Below, one piece after another: positions 1 through 33,736 of a stretch of 64,000 bases of DNA. Every line of letters begins with the position of its first letter. The first letter of the stretch is position 1. The DNA lies in NCBI RefSeq assembly GCF_000733295.1, contig NZ_JPMI01000276.1:41036-105035 (forward strand), written 5' to 3'. Source of the stretch: Archangium violaceum Cb vi76 (GTDB lineage: Bacteria; Myxococcota; Myxococcia; Myxococcales; Myxococcaceae). Below the pieces are notes generated by a model, which did no database searches, had not been told where the DNA came from, and saw nothing but the letters and a program-made list of their open reading frames with translations. Position numbers and translations under genes: made by a program.

Positions 1-20495
<20,495 letters not shown>

Positions 20496-20499
20496 GGGC

Positions 20500-23400
20500 T
20501 CAGTTCTCCGACTCGGTGGCGTTCAGCAGCGCGTCCAGCTCTTCGTCCGAGAGCTGTTCGAGCGCTTCCGTATCCAGGTTCTTCGAAACCCTCGGGATGG
20601 GCGCTTCGGCGACGCGCTTCGTCGACTCCGTCAGGCGCGCGACCGCATCCGCCATTCCCCCGAGGGTGGGTGACTCGAACACGGCGCGGAGCGGCAGCTC
20701 CACGCCCACGGCCTCACGCACACGGGCGACGAGCTGCATCGCCAGCAGCGAGTGCCCGCCCGCGTCGAAGAAGTTGTCGTGCAGACCCACCTTCTCCAGG
20801 CGCAACACCTCCGCCCAGAAGCCCGCCAGCTTCTCCTCCAGGGGCGTGCGCGGAGCCACGTACTGTTCCCGCTGTGCGCTCCCGGCATGCTCCGGCGCCG
20901 GCAGTGACTTGCGGTCCACCTTCCCGCTGGGCAGCAAGGGGAGTTGCTCCAGAACCACTACAGCCTGCGGTACCAGGAAGTGCGGGAGCCGCTGCGCCAG
21001 GGACGTACGCACCTCGACGCTCTCCAGCGCCTGTCCGGGACGCGCCACCACGTACGCCACCAGCCGCTTGTCTCCGGGCACGTCCTCTCGCACCACCACC
21101 AGGGCTTCCCTCACTCCCGGGTGCCCCAGCAGCCCCGCCTCCACTTCGCCCAACTCGATGCGGTGGCCCCGCACCTTCACCTGCTCGTCACCCCGGCCCA
21201 GGTACTCCAGCCTCCCGTCCTTCCTCCACCTCGCCCTGTCTCCCGTCCGGTACAGCCTCTCTCCCTCTCCGAATGGGCTCGGTACGAAGCGCTCCGCCGT
21301 CAGCTCCGCTCGGCCCAGGTAGCCTCGCGCCAGCCCCTCTCCTCCCACGTACAGCTCTCCCACCACACCCTCCGGCACCGGCTCCAGCACCCCATCCAGC
21401 ACGTACACCTGTACGTTCTTCAGCGGCCCGCCGATGGCCACCTCGCGTCCGGCCTCCTCGGGCGCGGACGTCGTCAGCTCCACCGATGTGGCGACCGCCG
21501 TTACTTCCGTCAGACCGTACGTGTTGAGCAGCGGCACCGTATTGCCCACGCGCCGCCTCCACTGCGCCACGCGCTCGGGCACCGCTCGCTCGCCACCAAT
21601 CACCACCCACTTCAGCCCCGCTGGCAGCTTCCCCTGTCCCGCTTCCAGGCTCGCCACCACCTCGTGCCAGAACGCCGTCGGCAGGTTCAGCTGCGTCACT
21701 CCCGCCGCCTCGCACCGGGCCAGGAATGCCTCCGGCACGTCCAGCATCTCCGGCGTCCTCAACACCAGCGTCCCGCCCCGCGTCAAACACGGGTAGAACT
21801 CCTCCGCGCTCGTGTCCCAGCTCACCGAAGCGAACTGCAGCACCCTGTCTCCCGGCTCCACGGGGAAGGACTGCCACGCCGCCCGCGTGAAATTCACCAG
21901 CGAGCGGTGCTGCACCACCACTCCCTTCGGCTTGCCCGTCGACCCCGACGTGTACAGCACGTACGCCGCGGCCTCGGGCGGCACGTCCACCTTCAGCACC
22001 AGCTCACCCGCCACGGTCCGCGACGCTTCGTCCACGTCCAGCCACACGCGGCCCGCCGCCTCTCCCAGCTTCTCCCTGAGAGCCCCTCGCGCCACCACCA
22101 CCCGCGCTCCGCTGTCTTCCAGCATGAAGCGCAGCCGCTCCACCGGGTACTCCGTGTCCAACGGGACGTAGGCGCCTCCCGCCTTCAACACGCCCAGCAG
22201 CGCCACCACCATCTCCACCGAGCGCTCCACGTACACGCCTACCCGCGTCTCCAGCCCCACCCCACTCGCCCTCAACTGGCGCGCCAGCTGCGCCGCCCGC
22301 GCGTCCAGCGCCCGGTACGTCACCGTGCGGCTCCCTTCCATCACCGCCAGCGCGTCCGGCGTCCTCTCCACCTGCGCCTCGAACAGCGTGTGGAGACACG
22401 TCTCGCGCGGTACCTCCTCGCGCGCCCCGTTCCACTCCACCAGCAGCCGGTGGCGCTCGTCCCGCGTCAGCAGCGGCAACTCCTCCACCGCCCTGTCCGG
22501 CGCCGCCACCGCCTCCTCGAGCAGCGACCGCAGCCGCTCCAGCATCCGCTGGATGCGCTCCTCATCGAACAGATCCGCGTTGTACAGCGCCCCGAACATG
22601 GCGCCGTCGGCCACCCGCGTCAGCAGCATCGTCAGATCCAGCTCCGTGGCCGCCGGCTCCGACTGGACCTGGCGCACCTGGAGCCCACCCGGCAGCGACT
22701 CGGGCCGAGGCACCTCATCCACCTGCGCGAAGAGCACCTGGAACAGCGGCGCGCGCGCCACATCGCGCTGCACCCCGAGCGCCTTCAGCAACGGCTCGAA
22801 AGGCACGTGCGGATGCGTGAAGGCCCCCAGCACCGACTTCTTCACCCGCCTGAGCAGCTCGCGGAAGTCCGGCCGTCCCGACAGGTCGCCACGAAGCACC
22901 AGCGGCTCGAAGAACAGGCCGAGCAGCCCCTCCGTCTCCACCCGGCCGCGGTTGGCGAACGGCACGCCCATCAGCAGATCCTTCTGCCCGCTGTAGCGAG
23001 ACAACAGCATCTGCCATCCGGCCAGCACCGCCATGAAGAGCGTGGCGCCCTCGCCGCGCGCCACCGCCTCCAAGCGCTCCACCAGCGGCAACGGCAGGTG
23101 CGCCATCCGCTGCTCCGCCCGCCCCGCTCCCGCCCGCCTCGGCCGATCCGCCGGCAGTTCCAGCACGTGCGGCGCACCCTTCAACTGCTCGCGCCACCAG
23201 GCGAGCTGCTCCTCCAGCACCTCGCCTCTCAGCCATTCCCGCTGCCACACCGCGTAATCCGCGTACTGCACCGGCAGCTCCGCCAACGGGGACGGACGCG
23301 CCTGCGTGAAGGCCTCGTACAGCGCCACCACCTCGCGCGCCAGCACCCCCATGGACCAGCCATCCGACAGGATGTGATGCACCACCAGCAGCAGCACGTG

Positions 23401-26400
23401 CCGCTCCGGCTCCAGCCTCAGCAGGAACGCCCGCGCCAGCCGGCCCTTCGCCAGCTCGAACGGCTTGCGCATCTCCTCCTGGATGCGCCGGCGCACCGCC
23501 GCCTCGCGCGCGGACTCCGGCTCCGACTCCAGACTCTCCACCACCAGCGGCAGCTCCGCCGACTCCTCGATGAGCTGAACCGGTGTCCCGGCGCTCTCGA
23601 CGAACCGGGTCCGCAACGCCTCGTGACGGCGCACCAGCTCGAGCAGGCTCCGCTCCAGGGCCGCCACGTCCACGGGCCCCGTCAGCTCCACCGACATGGG
23701 GATGTGGTAGAAGACGCCGCCTCCGTCGAGCCGATCCAGCAACCACAACCGCTCCTGGGCGAACGACAGCGGCAGCGCGCCCCCGCGAGGCACCCGCTTC
23801 AACGGCGGCACCCGCGTGGCTCCCTCCGCGGCGGCCAGCGCCCGGCCCACCCGCTCGGCCAGCCCCGCCACCGTCGGCGCCTCGAATACCTCGCGCAGCG
23901 GCAGCTCCACCCGCAGCGCGCTCCGCAGCCGCGCCACCAACTGCATCGCCAGCAGCGAGTGGCCGCCGAGCTCGAAGAAGCTCTCGTTCACTCCCACCCG
24001 CGGGACGCGCAACAGCTCGCCCCACAGGCCCGCCAGCACCTCCTCCACGGGCGTGCGCGGCGCCACGAACTTCTCCGCCACCCTGTCGAGCACCGGCGCC
24101 GGCAGCGCCGCCCTGTCCACCTTGCCGTTCGCCGTCAGCGGCAGCGCCTCCAGCGTCACGATGGCCGACGGCACCATGTAGTCCGGCAGCGCCCCGCTCA
24201 GGAACTCGCGCAGCGCGGTGGCATCCACCGCGTGTCCGGACTTCGGTACGGCGTAGGCCACCAGCCGCTTGTCTCCCGCGGCCACCTCCTTCGCCACCAC
24301 CACCGACTCGCGCACCGCCGGGTGCCGCTCCAGCGCCGCCTCCACCTCTCCCAGCTCCACCCGGTAGCCGCGAATCTTGAGCTGGTGGTCCACACGGCCC
24401 AGGAACTCCACCCGGCCGTCCGCCAGCAGCCGCGCCCGGTCTCCCGTGCGGTACATCCTCGCGCCCGGCTCATCCGAGTACGGGTCCGGCACGAAGCGCT
24501 CCACCGTCAGCTCCGGCCTTCCCAGGTAGCCCCGGCCCACCACGCTCCCGCCAATGCACAGCTCTCCCGGCACGCCCGGCGGCACCGGTTGCAGGTGCGT
24601 ATCCAGCACGTACACGCGCGCGTTCGGAATCGGCCTGCCGAGCGGCACCGACGCGGACACGCGCCCCTCGGGCCCTCGCTCCACGCGCTGGGTGAGCACA
24701 CCCACCGTCGTCTCCGTGGGGCCGTAGTGGTTGAACACCACCACGTCCGGCGACAGCGCGTGCACCCGGTCCATCAGGGACCAGTCGGACACGTCTCCGC
24801 CCAGCACCAGGCGCTTGCGTGGCAACACCCGCTCCGCGTCCGGCGAGGCCAGCAGCGCCTGCAGGTGCGCGGGGACGATCTTCACGCAGTCCACCGCCCC
24901 GCTCTCGAAGAGCCTCGCCAGCTCGGCGGGATCCGAGGCGCTCTCCTTCGAGATGAAGTGCAGCGCGCCACCCCGGCACAGCGTGGGGAAGACGGCGGTG
25001 TTGCCCAGATCCGCGGCCAGCGTGGACACCGAGGCGAAGCTGGCGCCCTCGGGCAGCTCCAGCCGCCGCGAGACGCCTTCCACGTAGTTGACGAGCTGCC
25101 GGTGCTCGATGGCCACGCCCTTGGGCCGTCCCGTCGAGCCCGAGGTGAAGATGATGTAGACGAGGTTCTCCGGCGCCACGGCGGACGGAGGGTTGGCCTC
25201 GCTACGAGTGGCCAGCCGCGCCGCGTCCGTGTCCAGGCACACGAGCGTCCCGCCGAACCCACCGAGCCCCGCGGCCAGCCGCGAGTCGGTGACGAGCGCA
25301 CGCGCCCGCGAGTCCTCGAGGATTCCGCGCTGGCGCTCGGCGGGGAACGCCGGATCCAGGGGCACGTAGGCGCCGCCGGCCTTGAGGATGCCCCACAGGC
25401 CCACCAGCGCCTCCACCGAGCGCTCCAGGAACAGGCCCACCGGCACATCCGGGCCCACACCCAGCTCCCGCAGGTGCCAGGCGAGCTGGTTGGCCCGCCG
25501 GTTCAGCTCCCGGTACGTCAACCGCGCGTCCCCGGCGATGACCGCCAGGGCCTCGGGGGTCTTCTCCACCTGCGCCTCGAAGAGCGCGTGGAGGGTGGAG
25601 GACGGCATGGCGGCGCGGGTGTCGTTCCACTCCACCAGCAGCCGGCGCGTCTCCCCCTCTTCCAGCAGCGGCAGCAGGGCCAGGGACTTGTCCGGCGAGC
25701 CCACCACGGAGCGCGCCAGCGAGGCCAGGCACCGGGCCATGCCCGCCACCGTGGCCTCATCGAACAAGGTGGTGGCGTATTCGAAGATGCAGCCCAGCCC
25801 CTCGCGCCCCTCGCGCACCGTCAGGGTCAGATCGAACTTGGCCGTGCCCACGGGGACGTCCATCACGCCCAGCTTCAACGAGGGAAGCTCGACGCCCGTC
25901 TCCGGGGTGTTGATCAGGTTGAGGCTGGCCTGGAACACGGCGGTGCGGCTCGTGTCACGCGGCAGCTCGAGGATGTCCACCACGCGCTCGAAGGGAGCGT
26001 CCTGGTGGGCATAGGCCTCCAGGGCCTGGTGCCGCACGCGTCCGAGGAGCTGGCGGAAGCTCGGAGCACCCGCGAGCGGCGCCCGGAAGGCCAGGGTGTT
26101 GATGAAGCAGCCGATGAGCCCCTCCACCTCCGGCCGGTTGCGGCCAGCGAGCGGAGAGCCCACGGCGAAGTCCTCCTGGCCGCTGTAGCGGTGCAGCAGC
26201 GCCTGATAGAGGGCCATCATCACCATGAAGGGCGTGGAGCCCTCGCGCCGGCCGAGCGACAGCAGGGGCTCGGACAGCTCGCGAGGCAACACGAAATGGT
26301 GCAAGGCGCCCGCGGAGGTCCTGTTCGCGGGGCGAGGCCTGTCCGTGGGCAGCTCCAGCGGCGGCACCCCGGCGAGCTGCTTCTTCCAGTAGCCGAGCTG

Positions 26401-29400
26401 CGACTCCATGGCCTGGCCACTCAGCCAGTTGCGCTGCCAGACGGCGTAATCCGCGTACTGCACCGGCATCGCGGGCAGCGGCGACGGACTGCCCGCCAGG
26501 AAGGCTTCGTAGAGCACCCCCAGCTCGCGATACAGCACCCCGGAGGACCAGGCGTCCGAGGCCACGTGATGCAGGGTGAGTTGCAGGATGTGCTCCCGCT
26601 CGCCGACCCGGATCAGCACGGCCCGGATCACCGGTCCTCGCGAGAGATCGAACGGCCGGAGGGCCTCGGCTCGCGCCAGCCGGAAGGCGTCCTCTTCACG
26701 CTCCCGTGCGGACGCACCGACGGCCTCCCGGTGCTCCAGGACCAGCGGCATCTCCGAGGCGATCTCCTGGTGCGCGCCGTCGTCCGCGAGGACGTACGTG
26801 GTCCGCAGCACTTCGTGCCGGCGCATCACCTCGTTCAGCGCCGCCTCGAGAGGCGCCAACTCCAGAACGCCCGACAGGCGCAGTCCCACCGCGTTGTTGT
26901 AGGCGACATCCGCCGGATCGAGCTGCTGCAGGAACCAGAGCCGCTGCTGCGCGAACGAGAGCGGCAGGGGCCGATCGCGCGGGACCCGCACCACGGGCGA
27001 GTCCATCCCCGAGGGAACACGCGGAGCCTGCTCCTTGCGCGCGGCCGCCACACGGGCCGGACGGCGCGGTTTCGAGGCGCGGGGAGGCGCCACCCGCTCG
27101 ACCTCTCCATCGGTGCGGAAGCGGGCGCGCTGGCCCGTCAGCAGGAGGCGCTCGTCCGCCCCCTTTCCAGAGAGGAAGCGGACCTGGGACGCCTCGGCAT
27201 CCTTCCAGAAGCCGAGTGGGACGGCTCCCCCGCCGATCGCGAGCTCACCCACGACTCCGACGGGCACCTGAGCCCCGGACGCATCGAGGACGCGGAATGC
27301 CCCGGAGCCAGAGGCCGGCCAGGCCACCTCCACCGAGGACGCCTCCACCACCCCACGCTCCGCGACGTAGACCCGGCCCAGCACCGAGTCCACCTCTGAA
27401 TCCACCGCCTCGCCTCCCAGCACCAGCCGGCGCACGCCGCCCAGCGCCCCGGCTGCTCCTGGCAGCTCCGCCAGCGCACGGGCCTGGGACGGCGCGCAGC
27501 GCAGCGCGGTGACGCCCTCGCTCCGGACCAGCTCCAGCAACTCTCCGAGTCCACCCTCCCCCTCGGCGAGCACCGGCTCCGCGGAAGCCACGGGCGACTG
27601 GAACCGCTGCCGCAGCTTGTCCACATGGCGGAGGCTGGACATCATCGACGGCAGATCCACGCCGAAGTCGACGAGGCAGGCGATCTCATCCACGTCCAGC
27701 GTCCGCACCCGCTCCACGACGCGCACGCCATCCTCCACCGAGCCGAAGATGCCGCCGTCCGCCAGGTACTGCTCGAACGCCTGACCGAGCAGCGTGTCCA
27801 TGTCCTGCTCGGTGAGCCCCCGCACATCCACCTGGAGGCCCTGGCTGGCCATCAGGTTGCTGAAGATGTCCACCGAGCTGCGGAAGTAGCGCAGGAGCGG
27901 CTCGCGGACGATGTCGCGGACCTCGTCGAGATCCCTGCCCAGGAAGGTGTAGAGCATCAGCGTCACGTGACCCCGGCCGGGTCCGTGGCCGCGCTTGCGC
28001 CACGCCTCGCGGTACAGCGCCACCTTCGCCGCCAGCTCCTCCAGGTTCGCGCCCAGCCCGAGCACGTTGGTGAGCAGGCCCGCGCCGATGTCGCCCGCCT
28101 GGCGGAACGTCTCCGGGTTGCCCGCGGAGGTGAGCCACACCGGCAGCTCCGGCTGCACGGGCTTCGGCCGCAGCGAGAGATCCACCTCCACTCCGGCACC
28201 ATTGCGCCGCCGGACGGTGCCGCCCCGCCACAGCCGCCGCAGCTCCTCCACGCGCTCCTGCAACACCTCGCGCCGCCGGGAGTACGTGTCCGGCGAGAGC
28301 GCGAAGTCATTGGCGTGCCAGCCCGTCGCGAGCGACAGGCCCACGCGCCCGCCGGACAGGTTGTCCACGACGGACCACTGCTCGGCCACCTCCAGGGGCT
28401 CGTGCAGCGGGAGCACCACACTGCCGGCGCGGATGTGCACGTGACGCGTGAGCATCGCGAGCGCTCCGCCGATCACCGAGGGCGCCGGGTACAGGCCACC
28501 GAACGAGTGGAAGCGGCGCTCCGGCGTCCAGACGGCGGAGAAGCCGTGCGCGTCGGCGAACTTCGCGCCCTCGATGAGCTGCTCGTACTTGCGCTCGCCC
28601 AGCGAGTCCTCGTCGTTGGCGAAGTACGAGAGGCTGAACTCGAGCGGCCGCTGGACCGCCCGCCGCGACACGGCCACGAAGCGCGCGGCCATCCGCTCGG
28701 GGGGCAGCACGACACGCAGCCCCCGCGCGAGCGCCCACAGCAGATCCAACCCCGCCGGATCCGCCGCGGGCCCACCCGCCGCCAGCCACACCTCTCCCTC
28801 GCCCCCGCCGAGCCGCTCGTCCAGCGAGGCCAGCAGGTGCGCGAGGTTGCGATGGCTCAGGGAGATGCGTCCCTGGCCTCCCATCACCTCGGGCGCGGGC
28901 ACGATGAGCGCCAGCCGCTCGCCGGGCACCGGGCCCGCGGCGTGTCCGCCCTCCGCCCGCGCATCCAGCTCCACCTTCAGTGCACGCACGCCCGCCGGGA
29001 GCGTGAGCCCTTCAGACCTGGCCACCAGCAGCAACCGGGGCCCGTGCTCCAACAGGAGGGACGGCAACGCCGCCAGCTCCCCCCGGGCCACTGGCAAGCA
29101 GGCGCCGCCCGCCTCCAGCACGCCCCAGAGCGCGCAGACCGCTTCGATCGACGGCTCCAGGCAGAGGGCCACCGGCACCTCCGGGCCCACGCCCTCGCTC
29201 CGAAGCCGGGCAGCGAGTCCCCGGGCACACGCGGCCAGCTCCCGCCACGTCAGGCGCCGCGCGCCCGAGCTGATCGCCACCGCGTCCGGCATCCGCTCCA
29301 CGCGGGCCCCGAGCCGCTCCAACAGGCCTGGCCCCGTTTCCACCCCGGGAAGCAGGCGCCGCGTTTCATCGGCCGCCGCCAGGGCCAGGCGAGACAACCG

Positions 29401-32400
29401 CTGCTCGGGCTGCGCGATGGCCGCCTCCAGCAACGCCTCGAGGTGGCCGAACAACCGCCGGACGCGCGCCTCGTCATAGAGCTCGGTGGCGTAGTCGAGA
29501 TGGCCGACGAAGCCATGCTCGCCCTCGTTGATCAGCAGCGTCAGCTCGCCGAGCGTGGCACCGAACTGGGCGGGCGTGCCCGCCACATCCACCAGCCGCA
29601 TGCCAAGCCCGGGCATCTGCGGCAGGGCCGTGGCCACGTGCGAGTGCAGGATGAGCACCGCGTCACACAGCCGCGAGCGTCCCGGATCCCTTCCCGGGGC
29701 CACCTTCGGCAGGACGTGCTCGAAAGGCACGTCCTGGTGGGAGGACGCCTCGAGCGTCACGTCGCGAGTGCGGCCCAGCAGCTCACGGAAGGTGGGATCG
29801 CCCGAGAGGTCGGTCCGCAGCGCCATGGCGTGGGCCACGAAACCGATGAGCGGCTCCAGCTCGCCCTTGGCGCGGTTGCCCACCGGCGTGCCCACCACGA
29901 TGTCCTCGCGTCCCGAGTAGCGAGAGAGCAGCGCGGAGAGCGCGGCCAGCAGCGTCATGAAGGGCGTCACGCCCTCGCGCTGGCTGAACGCGAGCAGCTG
30001 GGTGCCCGTCTTCCGGGAGAAGCCCACGGGAATGCGCGCGCCACGCAGGCGCTGCTCGGCCCGGCGGGGCCTGTCCGAGGCCAGCTCCAGGGAGCCGGGC
30101 AGCCCGGCGAGCACCTCTCGCCAGTAGGTCTCCTGCTCCGCCAGCCCGCCTCCGGCCAGCGCGCGGCGCTCCCAGGCCGCGTAATCCACGTACTGCACGG
30201 CCAGCTCCGGCAGCGGCGCCGGCTTCCCCGCCTGGAAGGCCTGGTAGTTCACCGCCGTCTCGCGCAGGAAGGCCACCAGCGAGAGCGTGTCCGCGGCGAT
30301 GTGATGGATGTTGATCAGCAGCAGATGCTCCGCCGCCTCCAGCCGCAGCAGGCTGACGCGGACGATGGGCCCATGCTCCAACGAGAAGGGCCGCTCCGCG
30401 TCCTCCAGCGCCAGCCGCAGCGCCTCGGCCTCGCGATCCCCGCCCAGGCGCTGGAGATCCACCACCGGCACGTCGATCTGAACCCTGGCGGCGAAGCGCT
30501 GCACCACCCGCCCCTCCACCTCGGCGTAGGTGGAACGAAGCACCTCGTGCCGGCGGATCACCTCGTTGACGCTCCGCTCCAGCAGTCTAGCGTCGATCGT
30601 CCCCGAGAGCCGGATGGCCAACGGCATGTTCAGGGCCGGGTTGCCCGGATCCCGCTGATCCATGCGGAAGACGCGCTCCTGCACCACGGAGAGCGGCAGC
30701 TCACCCGAGCGATCGATCCGGGAGATGACGTCGATCGCCGCCCCGCCGTCCGGCCGGGACGTCTGGAGCATGGCCTCGATGCGCGCGGAGATCCCCGCCA
30801 CGGTAGGAGCATCGAAGAGCGCGCTGAGCGGGAGCTGCACGGAGAAGGCCTCGCGCAGGCGCGTGAGCATCTGCGCCGCCATCAGCGAGTTGCCGCCCAG
30901 CTCCAGGAAGTCGTCATGCAGGCCGATCTCCCCGGTGCCCAGGCGCTCGCGCCAGATCTCCAGGACGCGGCGCTCGATCTCGCTCCGGGGAGCGGATGCG
31001 GCGGGAGTCGCGGACGCGGCAACGGGCGCGGCGGCGGGTGCGGTGGTGGCCTCGGCGGGCCGGGCGGCCAGGAGCTCCAGCGCCGGCAGCGAGGCCGGTG
31101 CCGCGAGGGCGCAGGACTTCTCCTCGAAGGGGTACGTGGGCAGCGGGACGCGACGGCGGGACTCACCCGAGTAGAAGCGCTCCCAGTCCACCTCGACGCC
31201 CGCGCACCACAGGTCACCGAACGAGCGCAGCAGTCCGCTGTAGTCGCTCTCCGAGGGCCGGCGGCGCAGCGAGGGCACCGCGAGCAACCGCCGATCCTTG
31301 CGCACGCGCGCGCGGCAATTGGACGTGAGCTCCTGACCCGGGCCCACCTCCAGGAGGACACCGCAACCCTCGCCGATCAGCACCTCCAGCCCCGCAGCGA
31401 AGCGGACCGGCTGGCGCATCTGCCGGGCCCAGTAGGACGGATCCGTGGCCTCCTCGGGGCGGATCCACGTCCCGGTGAGGCTCGACACGTAGGGGATCTT
31501 CGGCGCCTGGAGACGCAACGCGGACACCGCGCGCGCCAGGTCCGGCATCACCGGCTCCACCGCGCTGGAGTGGAACGCGTGCGCGGCGGCCAGCCGGACG
31601 GTTCCCACGCCCCGGCCGGACAGCTCCCGCTCCAGCCGCTCGACGGCCTCGACGGTGCCGGAGACGACGCAACGCCCGGCACCGTTGACGGCCGCCAGCG
31701 CGAGCCCGTCCCCGAGCAGCGGCAGCAGCTCCGCCTCCTCCATCCCCACCGAGAGCATGGCCCCCGGAGGCAGGCGCGCCATCAGGGCACCGCGGATCAC
31801 CGCGAGCCGCAGCCCGTCCTCGGGCGACAACACGCCGGCCACGCAGGCCGCCACATACTCACCGTAGCTGTGTCCCAGCAGCGCGTGCGGCTGGACGCCC
31901 CAGGACATCCAGAGCCGGGCCAGCGCGTGCTCGACGATGAAGAGCGCGGGCAGCGCCACGCGCGGAGCCGCGAGCATCCGGGCGGCGCTCTCCTCCGTCC
32001 CCGGTGCCGGGAGCACCAGCGCGCGCACCTCGGCCGAGAGCGAGGGCTCCAGCCGTGCGAGCGCGGCGTCCACGTCCTTCCGGAAGCCCGGCTCGGCCGC
32101 GTACAGCTCGCGGCCCATGCCCACCGCCTGTGCGCCCTGTCCCGGGAAGAGGAAGGCCACGCGGCGGGCCCGGAGCGCCTCCACCGGAGCCACGGACTGG
32201 CGCAGCTGCTCCACCAGCCCGGCCGCATCGGCGGCCACCACCGCGCGCCGGTGCTCGAAGGCCCTGCGGCCCACGTTGCGCGTGAAGGCCACGTCCGCCA
32301 GCACCGCGCCCGGGTGGGCCTCCAGGTGCCCGGCCAGCTCACGGGCCATCGCATCCAGGGCCGTCGGTGTGCGCGCCGACAGCGTCACGAGGTGCATCGG

Positions 32401-33736
32401 CCGGGCCGCCGGAGCGCTGGCCACGGAGGGCGCCTCCTCCAGCACCACGTGGGCATTGGTGCCGCCAATGCCGAAGGAGCTCACGCCCGCGCGGCGCGGC
32501 GAGCCATCGCGCGGCCACGGCCTGAGGGCCGCGTTGACGAAGAAGGGGCTGTTCCCGAAATCGATCTCCGGGTTGGGGCGCTCGAAATGCAGGCTGGGCG
32601 GCAGCTCCCCGTGGTGGAGCGCGAGCACCGCCTTGATGAACCCGGCGACGCCCGCCGCCGTGTCCAGGTGCCCCAGGTTCGTCTTCACCGAGCCGATGGC
32701 GCAGTAGTTGCGGCGCTTCGACGTCTTGCGGAAGGCCCGGGTGAGCGCGGCGATCTCGATGGGGTCTCCCAGCGCCGTGCCGGTGCCGTGGGCCTCCACG
32801 TAGCCGATGTCCTCCGCGCCCACTCCGGCATAGGCCAGCGCGTCCGCGATCACCTCGGCCTGGCCGTCGGTGCTCGGCGCGGTGTAACCGGCCTTCTGGT
32901 GGCCGTCGTTGTTGATGGCCGAGCCCTTGAGCACCGCGTAGATGTGATCGCCGTCGCGCAGCGCATCGGACAGGAGCTTGAGCACCACCACGCCCACGCC
33001 GTTGCCCGCCACCGTGCCGGCCGCGCGGTGATCGAAGGCGCGGCAGTGTCCGTCCGGCGAGTAGATGAGCCCTTCCTGGAACAGGTAGCCGGTGCGCTGG
33101 GGGCTGGCGATCCGCACCGCGCCGGCCAGCGCGATGTCCGACTGCCGCGTCAGCAGGCTCTGGGCGGCCATGTGGATGGACACCAGGCCGGTGGAGCACG
33201 CGGTGAACACGGCGACGCTCTCGCCCCGGAGCTGGAGCTTGAAGGACGCCTTCATCGCCAGGCTCTCGGGAGCGGCGGTGGTCAGCTCCAGGCCCGCGCC
33301 GGGATCATCCCGCATGCTGCCCAGCAGCGACAGCATGTGCCCGGACGCTCCGGCGCCCGCGTACAGGGAAATGCGCCCGGGGAAGCGCGAGGGATCGTAC
33401 GCGGCGTCCTCCAGCGCGGCCCAGGCACACTGGAGGAAGAGCCGCTGCTGCGGATCCATCCATTGCGCCTCGCGCAGGGGGATGTCGAAGAAGTCGTGAT
33501 CGAAGCGGTCGGCCCCCTCCAGGAAGCCCCCGGCGCGCACGAAGGACGGGTGGCGCACCATCTTGTCGGGGACGAAGGGCGAGCGCTCCAGTTCCTGCTC
33601 GGAGAGGAACGAGATGGACTCCACGCCCTCGCGGAGGTTGCGCCAGAAGGTCCGCAGCTCCCGGGCACCGGGGAAACGCCCCGCCATGCCGATCACCGCG
33701 ATGTCGTTGCCGAAATCCTCGCCGGACTGCACGTTG

